Positions 7,210 to 13,133 of a stretch of 13,133 bases of DNA are shown here, in pieces. Position 1 is the stretch's first letter. Each line of letters opens with the position of its first letter. Under the pieces are notes generated by a model. The model ran no database searches and was not told the origin of the DNA. It saw only the letters and a program-made list of their open reading frames with translations. The translations under genes and the position numbers were made by a program. Source of the stretch: Nitrososphaeraceae archaeon (GTDB lineage Archaea > Thermoproteota > Nitrososphaeria > Nitrososphaerales > Nitrososphaeraceae); contig JANWJI010000161.1 in NCBI GenBank assembly GCA_025449515.1, positions 1 to 13,133 on the forward strand, read 5' to 3'.

Positions 7210-8484
7210 ATGGAATCGATAGAAATCCCCTATCAGATCTGGATAATGGTGATCGAGGATTTGGCTGCTAAACCTAAAATACCTACCATAGATGATATAT
7301 TTAAAGCCAGAGATCTATTTGATGACAGTATAAGGAAAACACCATTACAGAGATCGGATACGTTTTCTAAGCTCATCGGAACCAATGTTTTTTTAAAACT
7401 TGAATCCTTGCAAATGACAGGTTCGTTCAAAGTTAGGGGTGCATATGTTAAGTTAAATACATTAACAGATGAAAACCGAAAAAGGGGTGTTATAGCTGCA
7501 TCTGCCGGCAATCATGCACAGGGAGTAGCGTATGCCGCGTTAAGAAAGGGCGTATCATGTACTATCGTGATGCCCAAAAACGCATCACCTGCTAAAATAG
7601 CAGCAACAAGATCGTACGGCGCAGAAGTGATCTTACGTGGAATGAACTATGATGAATCATGGGTTGCTGCACAAGATATTGCAGGTAGGGGCCGCACAAT
7701 CATACATGCTTTTGATGATGTACAAGTAATAGCTGGACAGGGAACAATAGGTTTGGAGATATTGGAAGATCTAAATGTTATTGACGAAATCTACCTGCCA
7801 ATAGGAGGCGGTGGTTTGGCAGCTGGTGTTGCGATTGCAATAAAATCGCGAAGACCAGACATAAAGATCATAGGGGTAGAATCTAAGGCATTTCCTGCCA
7901 TGAAACAATCACTCATGAAGGGTTCTTTACAGAAAATCGAAGCTGGATTCACTATCGCAGATGGTATCTCTGTGAAATGTCCTGGTGAGATGACATATGA
8001 GATAGCCTCAAAATACTTAGATGATATAGTATTAGTTGAAGACTCTGCAATAGTTAGAACAATGTTTTTGTTAATGGAGAGGATGAAATTAGTGGTAGAG
8101 CCTGCCGGCGCAGCGAGCCTAGCATACTTACTCTCAAATGGCCATCATCATACTAACAGGAATATTGTCTCAATCTTATCTGGTGGAAATGTAGATATGT
8201 ACTTGCTTGGACAGGTTGTAACGAAAGGTCTTATGCAGATGGGAAGGATGCTAAAGATCTTTATTCAATTGCCAGACAAGCCTGGAGCTTTAAAGACCGT
8301 AGTTGATGGCATTGCGGAACTAAGCCTCAATATTGTCGAAGTAGAACATGATAGATTGAGCTCCAATGTTTCGGCTGGTAGCGCAGGAGTTTATTTGAGC
8401 CTCGAGATGGAAAATGAAAGCCATGCAAAAAGATTAATCGTATTTCTGAAAGAAAAAGGACTCGAATTTCGAGTAGTTAGTTAA
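7210..8484 (+). CDS. ilvA: Threonine ammonia-lyase (threonine deaminase) with ACT domain
   Basis: PLP enzyme of fold type II converting L-threonine to 2-oxobutanoate and ammonia, the first step of isoleucine synthesis; some homologues also use serine. Visible features: Schiff-base Lys K74 in TGSFKVRGA, substrate loop SAGNH (98-102), phosphate-binding Gly loop GGGGL (199-203), a VEPAGAASLA segment (296-305) and SGGN (324-327), which contacts the pyridine nitrogen. A single ACT domain occupies about 347-422, beginning LKIFIQLPDKPGAL, the usual effector site. The length (424) fits the one-ACT, shorter IlvA/TdcB-ACT type; allosteric control by isoleucine or valine is inferred from the family. The first 20 residues are extra, and ATG at 7246 (residue 13) could also be the start. 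The gene stands alone, with no other ilv genes in the window. Confidence 0.93.
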   Translation: MESIEIPYQIWIMVIEDLAAKPKIPTIDDIFKARDLFDDSIRKTPLQRSDTFSKLIGTNVFLKLESLQMTGSFKVRGAYVKLNTLTDENRKRGVIAASAGNHAQGVAYAALRKGVSCTIVMPKNASPAKIAATRSYGAEVILRGMNYDESWVAAQDIAGRGRTIIHAFDDVQVIAGQGTIGLEILEDLNVIDEIYLPIGGGGLAAGVAIAIKSRRPDIKIIGVESKAFPAMKQSLMKGSLQKIEAGFTIADGISVKCPGEMTYEIASKYLDDIVLVEDSAIVRTMFLLMERMKLVVEPAGAASLAYLLSNGHHHTNRNIVSILSGGNVDMYLLGQVVTKGLMQMGRMLKIFIQLPDKPGALKTVVDGIAELSLNIVEVEHDRLSSNVSAGSAGVYLSLEMENESHAKRLIVFLKEKGLEFRVVS

Positions 8485-8909
8485 GGCATGCAAGATAGCT
8501 TGGCGATTACAGATTTGTGGCGAATCCCATGATTTGTTAGGTGGCCGCGAATCATTTGTGAAAATGACCGTAGTTGTGAGAATTGGCTCGATTCAATAAT
8601 GTGTAGATTTTGATAATCGTAGATGAATCACATTAGTACTAGCCTCTCCCAATTTGAACATGGCAAAAATTTTGGCAAGAATATTAAAAAAAGAAAATCA
8701 ACAAGGGTTAATTATTGATCTATAAGATTGATCGACAATTTTTCCCCGAAATTGTAGATGTCCAGAGGCGAAACATAATCATTTTTTGGACGATATTACC
8801 ATAATAAGAAACTCAATAATGAGGTTGAGAAATTCATCCCTCCCTCCGTCCCTGTTAGTTACTCTATGTGTTATCTATGCAGCGGGAAGAGGAATGATCG
8901 ATCTCATCG
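8485..8909. other. Intergenic stretch with hairpin and C-rich tract
   Basis: No gene is seen. It contains a 7-base inverted repeat ACAATTT/AAATTGT (8735-8741 and 8749-8755) around a C-rich loop, and a strikingly C-rich tract at 8838-8852 whose complement has four G-runs. At the right edge, ATCGAT-CTC-ATCGAT (8897-8911) forms a small stem covering the A and T of the start codon at 8910. Confidence 0.45.
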
Positions 8910-9161
8910 ATGCACGAATATTTTACAGAATATCCTCCACTCTCGTATAGAGTGTGTGCTGACTGTGATAAGCGAACTCCTCATATTTGTTTAAAGTGTA
9001 ATTATTGCTTTTCATGTCATTACAAGGTGGAACGGTTAGAGAAAAATGAGAAAGTAGGACCGTTGACAGTTCCCCATAAACAAGAGAAACCACATACGCC
9101 TCATGCTGATATTCCAAAACATGAAGTCAAATTTGTTACATACAAGCTCAAAAAAAAGTAA
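8910..9161 (+). CDS. Small Cys-rich putative zinc-binding protein
   Basis: An 83-residue protein of no family I can name. Its hallmark is a cysteine cluster in the first half: C16-x2-C19, then C27-x2-C30-x2-C33-x2-C36 followed by H37, with H25 nearby. This could hold one or two zinc ions, or an iron-sulphur cluster. The second half is a basic, Pro/His-rich tail (PHKQEKPHTPHADIPKH) ending KLKKK, consistent with nucleic-acid or acidic-partner binding. The start ATG 8910 is fixed by an in-frame stop 15 bases upstream; a purine-rich GGGAAGAGG lies at about 8884-8892. Six spaced Cys in so short a frame argue strongly that it is real. It is convergent with hsp20. Confidence 0.6.
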   Translation: MHEYFTEYPPLSYRVCADCDKRTPHICLKCNYCFSCHYKVERLEKNEKVGPLTVPHKQEKPHTPHADIPKHEVKFVTYKLKKK

Positions 9162-9357
9162 TGGATTAGAGTACGATTCAAATTATAAAAGAAAGAGATA
9201 GTCGACCATGGAACAACGGAAAAATTTGAAGGACGGTTGAAATTATGATTGCTTTAATTTCCAACATGTAAAAAAACATCCTCGGTTGCGACGCAAACTA
9301 CCAGAAAATTGATATTAAAAAATTGATGATATGGCCTTGTAGAGGGTCACATATCCT

Positions 9358-9915
9358 TTAATCTACTTTCACTTCAGTGCCGATTGGTTTAGATGCGGCG
9401 GCGGTGGTCGACTGTTTTGTCTTTACTTTTAGTTCTAGTATTCCATTGGTGTAGGAAGCTTTTGCAGAAGTATCATCCAATTCTACGTCTACTGGGATTT
9501 CGTTGTGATACCTTTTTTCTCCCTTCTCGGCATGTATTGATACATTCTTTGGAGTAATACTAATCTTAATGCCTTCCTTACTAACTCCGGGCATCTCTGC
9601 TGTTACGATTATTTGATTGTTCTTCTTATCTAGCGAATAATCCACCAATGCTTCTCTATTTTCCTTATGCTTCACTAAACCCTTGACTGATGGTCTGACA
9701 TTGCCAAATTCTTTGATATGGGGCTTGCCATCAGGTCCTACTGTAATTTGATATCCATAATAATACGAGGATGGACTATCTTGTGCCGAGGTGTTTTCCA
9801 GCATACTTCTAAACATTCTACTCATCGTCTCTTCTGTCCTGGCAAATTCCCGGTCCATCTCCTCAAAAATTGAACCGAATCCGCCAAATTTCCACGGGGA
9901 TATGTTACTTGTCAT
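9358..9915 (-). CDS. Small heat-shock protein, Hsp20/alpha-crystallin family
   Basis: ATP-independent holdase that forms oligomers and binds unfolding proteins. The 185 residues show an aromatic and Met-rich N-terminal arm (about 1-55, including WKFGGFGSIFEEMDREF), a linker, and the alpha-crystallin domain at about 88-167. That domain carries the hallmark AEMPGVSKEGIKI (106-118) and the 'A-x-x-x-N-G-I-L-E-L' motif ASYTNGILEL (153-162). The tail PIGTEVKVD ends with an alternating hydrophobic pattern like the I-x-I/V motif used for oligomer assembly. The long N-terminal arm is typical of thaumarchaeal homologues. The ATG lies inside a perfect palindrome (9913-9929) and is preceded by a well-placed TATA box. 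The gene diverges from the HTH/ACT-like gene. Confidence 0.93.
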   Translation of the reverse strand: MTSNISPWKFGGFGSIFEEMDREFARTEETMSRMFRSMLENTSAQDSPSSYYYGYQITVGPDGKPHIKEFGNVRPSVKGLVKHKENREALVDYSLDKKNNQIIVTAEMPGVSKEGIKISITPKNVSIHAEKGEKRYHNEIPVDVELDDTSAKASYTNGILELKVKTKQSTTAAASKPIGTEVKVD

Positions 9916-9929
9916 TACATAATGTAATG
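9913..9929 (-). promoter_or_regulatory. Palindrome overlapping the hsp20 start codon (candidate heat-shock operator)
   Basis: CATTACAT and ATGTAATG form a perfect 8-base inverted repeat around a single central A. The ATG of hsp20 (reverse strand, 9915-9913) lies within it. With a leaderless transcript this covers the transcription start, where archaeal repressors commonly bind; as RNA it could form only a hairpin without a proper loop. Confidence 0.45.
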
Positions 9930-9939
9930 CATATTACAG

Positions 9940-9947
9940 ATATAAAT
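9940..9947 (-). promoter_or_regulatory. TATA box for hsp20
   Basis: On the reverse strand ATTTATAT lies 25-32 bases upstream of the A of the ATG. That is the ideal position for a leaderless transcript beginning at or next to the start codon. Confidence 0.55.
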
Positions 9948-10007
9948 GTATATAACTAATAGATAAACTTAATACTTCGATAATCTAAATATAATATAGT
10001 TCAAGTC

Positions 10008-10859
10008 ATGTCATTTCTAAACCGATCAATGACCATCACCCAGGCCATAAGACACGTACTATCTACCAATGAAATTTATCTTCGTGCTCTCCAACTCGGG
10101 ATTGCGAATTATACAGCGCTAGCAGAAAGAATCAAGTCAGAAGTTGAGAGACTCGTGGGCGCTACTGTCAACGTAGGGACAGTAATTGTAGTAATAAAAC
10201 GACTAGCTGATTCACTAGAAAACGAAAGATTAGACAGTCAGCAGGAACATCTGCATCATCATATTGATGATATACAGACAGACGGAGTTCAAAGAAATAG
10301 TACTGAGCAAACCCTCGCTAAACGCAATGATACTTTATTTAATGGTGCAAGAATGTCCCTAACTGATAGTATTGTTGATATAGGCCTGTTCGGTATTGAC
10401 GATGAAGACAAGTTTTTTAATGACGAGATTTCTGAGATGCTGGAAGAAATTCTTGATAAGCAAGCAAGGTATAGTTTATTTCAGACTAATAAACACTTGA
10501 GATTATTTGCTGAAGACATCACAGAAGTAAGGAAATTGATTTCTGTTGTCTCTAGCAAATTTAATCATAGAATCAATGAAGGTCTTTCTCGCATAAGCAT
10601 TACTTTACCAACTACCTCTCATGATAGTGATAATGGCAAGAATGATGATCCCTACTTCATTGACACGAATAAGATAGAAGACAACGAGCATCTGAAACAG
10701 AATCCATATAATATAATGTCCAAGATATTGAATATCCTCTATAACAACAATATTCCATTGCATGATGCTTTTCTTACGCCTAACGAAATCGTATTAATAA
10801 TGAGAAATAAGGACGCTGCAAGAGCTTACGAAATAATTAGGTCGAATATATCAGGCTAA
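10008..10859 (+). CDS. Conserved archaeal protein: N-terminal HTH-like region and C-terminal ACT-like domain
   Basis: The protein has 283 residues. The N-terminal part (about 8-72) is helical, with 'T-x-x-x-I-R-x-V-L-S', 'G-I-x-N-Y-T-A-L-A' and 'V-N-V-G-T-V-I-V-V-I-K-R', reading like a small HTH-type module. A polar His/Gln/Asp-rich stretch (73-112) follows. The middle (about 150-200) contains YSLFQTNKHLRLFAED, which could be one half of an ACT pair. The end (about 235-281) is clearly ACT-like: a helix, then NNNIPLHDAFLTPNEIVLIM, then a helix with KDAARAYEII, as in the regulatory repeats of aspartate kinases. It reminds me of haloarchaeal DUF7523 proteins, but I cannot verify that. By architecture it may be a small-molecule-sensing regulator. 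The start could also be ATG 10029 (residue 8). It diverges from hsp20 across 92 bases. Confidence 0.65.
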   Translation: MSFLNRSMTITQAIRHVLSTNEIYLRALQLGIANYTALAERIKSEVERLVGATVNVGTVIVVIKRLADSLENERLDSQQEHLHHHIDDIQTDGVQRNSTEQTLAKRNDTLFNGARMSLTDSIVDIGLFGIDDEDKFFNDEISEMLEEILDKQARYSLFQTNKHLRLFAEDITEVRKLISVVSSKFNHRINEGLSRISITLPTTSHDSDNGKNDDPYFIDTNKIEDNEHLKQNPYNIMSKILNILYNNNIPLHDAFLTPNEIVLIMRNKDAARAYEIIRSNISG

Positions 10860-11043
10860 CGCTTGCCTATGATTGATTATTAGGAATATTCTACTTTCTA
10901 CGACTAAGAACAATTGTCCTTCGGCTATTTGTCTTTACAGATTAATTGCGTATGTTTAACGGGTAAAAGTAAATTAGTTAAATCAAATAATAAGATGGAA
11001 GACACACAGGTTTGAGAATGGAGGATTCATAAAAAGCCTGAGT

Positions 11044-11996
11044 TATCAAGTTCTCAATGGCAATTGTTATGATATATTGAAGAATCTATTGAATATTCCA
11101 AAAGAACTAGGCAAGTACAGGCTTATCGTAACTTCTCCACCTTATTACGGGCACAGACATTATGGAATGGATCCAAGCGAAATAGGGCAAGAACAAACTG
11201 ATGACATTTTTATTGAAAAACTAGCCAATATCTTTGCGATTTGTAGAGAACTTTTAAAAGAAGACGGCAGTTTGTGGATAGTGATAGGTGACTCTAGACA
11301 AAGGTATAGAAAATTGCTGATACCTCATCGACTCGCTCTCAAATTAACTCAAAGACGATATACTATAAGAGAAGATATAGTTTGGTTCAAGAAAAATAAT
11401 GTCTCATCTAGCCCAACAGCTAACTTTTCACAGGCCTATGAACTAGTGTTGTTTTTGTCGAAGAACGAAAAAAGCTTCTCTAATATGAATAGTATCAGGA
11501 CACGGGGAAATGAAGCTAGGGAGGGAAGAAACAAGACACCTCCCCAGCATATGATCCAATATGAACCATCAAATCAAGACAAGGATAAAATTAAGAAGAT
11601 CAAACAAATCATTCATAATGCGCAATCAGATACGCCGTTTAACGAACTTCCTACAACTGTCGACATAGCTCGCGCTTATGGATACGATCCAGAGAAATTT
11701 TGCCCCACCTGTTACCATAAGTTTAAGCGTCATGCAACACGCAAGCGAATAGGCGATCATAGGCATTATCCTATATTTGCTGTGTGCAATCCAACAGGTA
11801 AAAATCCAGGAAATGTTTGGGAAATTTCTACCAAAGCTCATCGTGGCAATGAGCATATTGCGATCGATAAATCCAATATATTTAATATACCTAAACAATT
11901 TTTTAATGAATACCCTTTCCACTCTACTGTTTTAACTGTAAGTGGACCGTTATAAATGCCTGCGAGCTTGGTCTACTGCCTCGGACTGAAAACTGA
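11044..11996 (+). pseudogene. DNA methyltransferase of a type II R-M system (N4-cytosine-type motif), broken
   Basis: Beta-class amino-methyltransferase: catalytic motif IV TSPPYYG (longest TTG-started frame is 11077-11955; SPPY at its residues 20-23), then LWIVIGDSR (motif V-like), REDIVWFKKNNVSSS, AYELVLFLSK and GNVWEI (245-250). SPPY usually marks N4-cytosine methylation. A C-x2-C (209, 212) sits in the presumed target-recognition region. Two faults are visible. First, the frame is open back to 10978 and encodes the conserved lead-in VLNGNCYDIL before the TTG, yet no ATG, GTG or TTG precedes it. Second, the SAM-binding motif I should follow GNEHIAI. Instead the frame ends STVLTVSGPL-stop at 11955. 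The reading frame two bases on, from 11946, gives TVINACELGLLP, which would continue a 'VLDPFSGSGTT...ELG' motif. Loss of motif I would abolish activity. Confidence 0.7.
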
Positions 11997-12023
11997 ATGG
12001 GTATCAAAGGTTAATATAAGAAA

Positions 12024-12033
12024 AATATAAAAT
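12024..12033 (+). promoter_or_regulatory. TATA box for the restriction endonuclease gene
   Basis: AATATAAAAT ends 27 bases before ATG 12061, so the nuclease gene had its own promoter, separate from the methyltransferase upstream. Confidence 0.45.
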
Positions 12034-12060
12034 GTTTTACATCGGCAGGAAAATCTTTAG

Positions 12061-12853
12061 ATGGCAGATCTAAAACCGCGTAATATGCTTACGCTGCAGA
12101 AAGATTCCTTACTCAATGAAGAACAACGTTGGCTGAAGTGTGTTTATTCAAATATAGTCTCAAAGCTAATTGAAATGGCTATCGGAAGTAAGGTTGAATT
12201 CGATCCTTTCACGTTAAAATTTATGGGCGTAAATACGATAGAACATGATAGATTTATGTATAAAGCATTTCTTGAAGTTACTTCTTTTTTTGGGGGATCA
12301 AAGGGAGGACGTGGGGCCCTATTGGAAAAGATTATTGCTTCTCTTGGTGGCCAATTTTCATCTCGCCACCAGACCCTGTCTGAACTTATCAATGCTCTAT
12401 CCTCAAAAAATATTTCTCAACAATCTGGTCGCGACCAAAACCAGGACTGGATAATCGAGACTGAAGTCGGAGAGCTGAAATTTGATATGACAAATTTTGT
12501 TAATGAGACCCTCGTTATATTAGAACTGAAAAATCGTGTTGATAGTGGAGAGACCGCAGCGAGACAAGAAGCTCTAACTAAATTATTACTCTCTGCAAAA
12601 TGATTGAGGATGGGAAAAAATATTTGTTCATAACCCAATTGAATACAATTTGGAAGAGACCTTGTCATTATTGGGAATTAACAGTGCGGAAATGCATATC
12701 GGTCTGCTATATAATTTACATGGAAAAGAGGCTACAATTATCGATGATCGTTTTTACAGGTCAAGCAAAATACATTTGAAAAAATACGTCAATCAAAACC
12801 ATCTCATAGCACAGGTTATACCAATTAAGATAAGTATACTTACATATTATTGA
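12061..12853 (+). pseudogene. Type II restriction endonuclease, PD-(D/E)XK fold, frameshifted
   Basis: The first frame (12061-12603, 180 residues) contains an N-terminal helical region, a Gly-rich GGSKGGRGALLEKI (78-91), and the nuclease core LKFDMTNF ... LVILELKNRVDSGETAARQE with catalytic candidates D142, E155 and K157 (D-x12-E-x-K). It stops at TGA 12601. The expected remainder appears one base over, from 12608 to 12853: EYNLEETLSLLGINSAEMHIGLLYN, then GKEATI, FYRSSKIHLKKY, ending at TGA. Stops at 12601 and 12605 separate the two pieces, so at least one frameshift (near the A-run at 12614-12620) destroyed the gene. The C-terminal half of such enzymes is needed for fold and dimer, so it is probably inactive. 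The exact restriction family is not certain; 'ELKNRVDSG' resembles EcoO109I-type enzymes as I recall them. It partners the methyltransferase just upstream. Confidence 0.65.
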
Positions 12854-12923
12854 TGGAATTGTCGTATTCTTTGTACAGGAAGAGCTATAGCTTTGTTCAT
12901 TGATCTGCTTTGCTGAATGAATC

Positions 12924-13133
12924 TTGAGTCTCAGTAGAGGAGAATTAGAAACTCGGTACAGGAAGGAATCACCAGTCGGACTAAAGGAGAGGCTGTTGCT
13001 TATTCTCAAAGTTGAAGGTGATGGAATGATCCCAGCTCATGTTGCAAAGGAGCTGCACAGAAGCAGGACATGGACTTCTGATTGGCTTGCAAGATATCAT
13101 AAAGAAGGTATTGATGGACTAGAGAATAGGCCT
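12924..13133 (+). CDS. IS630-family transposase, N-terminal part (runs off the window)
   Basis: Seventy codons from TTG 12924 to the window edge, incomplete at the 3' end. The segment GLKERLLLILKVEGDGMIPAHVAKELHRSR followed by TWTSDWLARYHKEGIDGLENRP is the N-terminal paired helix-turn-helix of IS630/Tc1-mariner transposases: helix, 'VA-x-E-L', 'R-S-x-x-W-x-x-x-W-L-x-R-Y', then 'G-L-x-x-x-P'. The DDE catalytic domain lies beyond the window. An in-frame TGA six bases upstream makes TTG 12924 the only usual start. The element's left inverted repeat and TA target duplication should lie between 12854 and 12923, but I cannot mark them without the right end. It sits directly behind the broken nuclease gene. 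Confidence 0.8.
   Translation, partial: MSLSRGELETRYRKESPVGLKERLLLILKVEGDGMIPAHVAKELHRSRTWTSDWLARYHKEGIDGLENRP

Noticed and set aside
9162..9357. Search for a tRNA or terminator between the Cys-rich gene and hsp20
   Set aside because: No cloverleaf arms or B-box-like sequence; only short A-runs, nothing distinctive.
12600..12790. ATG overlapping the nuclease stop (ATGA) as a possible coupled second protein
   Set aside because: After about ten residues the frame loses protein character, while the frame beside it continues the nuclease; better explained by a frameshift.

Overview
The window looks like chromosomal DNA of an ammonia-oxidising archaeon of the Nitrososphaerales (Thaumarchaeota), possibly of the Nitrososphaera/Nitrosocosmicus type. 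This is inferred from protein style, not from a marker gene. The supporting features are a stand-alone response-regulator receiver domain of the type abundant in that group, an ArnR1-like winged-helix protein, an 8-helix membrane protein like those on thaumarchaeal sensors, an XPB-like helicase, a small PII-like protein, an N-terminal HTH plus ACT-like protein, and AT-rich TATA boxes about 25-35 bases upstream of ATG codons (leaderless or near-leaderless mRNAs). The DNA is AT-rich, and close to 40% of it holds no convincing gene.

Layout: (1) 104-475, a PII-family signalling protein, then a long gap. The gap holds a strong TATA box, two consecutive hairpins and a T-run, a possible small structured RNA. 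(2) 1321-1945, a doubtful 76-codon frame directly followed by a receiver-domain protein. (3) 1946-3076, mostly non-coding, with a small reverse-strand gene-like fragment, then a Ser/Asn-rich membrane-anchored or secreted protein with a good promoter. (4) 3191-4663 reverse, an SF2 (XPB-like) helicase. (5) 4843-5962, a possible UspA-like remnant and an eight-helix membrane protein. (6) 6409-6666 reverse, a winged-helix regulator. (7) 7210-8484, threonine ammonia-lyase with a C-terminal ACT domain. (8) 8910-9161, a small Cys-rich putative zinc protein. (9) 9358-9915 reverse, Hsp20, divergent from an HTH/ACT-like protein at 10008-10859. (10) 11044-12853, a type II restriction-modification pair in which both genes are broken. 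(11) 12924 to the end, the start of an IS630-family transposase.

How the genes relate: most are single-gene transcription units with their own promoters, so little operon logic is visible. The amino-acid and nitrogen theme (PII, threonine deaminase with ACT, HTH/ACT-like protein) is loose. The clearest story is at the right end. The methyltransferase has lost its start codon and is interrupted inside its SAM-binding motif I. The neighbouring PD-(D/E)XK nuclease is frameshifted after its catalytic core. An insertion sequence lies immediately downstream. This is a dead or dying selfish restriction-modification island. I found no CRISPR array, tRNA or rRNA, and no clearly new multi-gene system. 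The most original leads are the candidate structured RNA at about 570-771 and operator-like palindromes at the hsp20 and threonine deaminase promoters.
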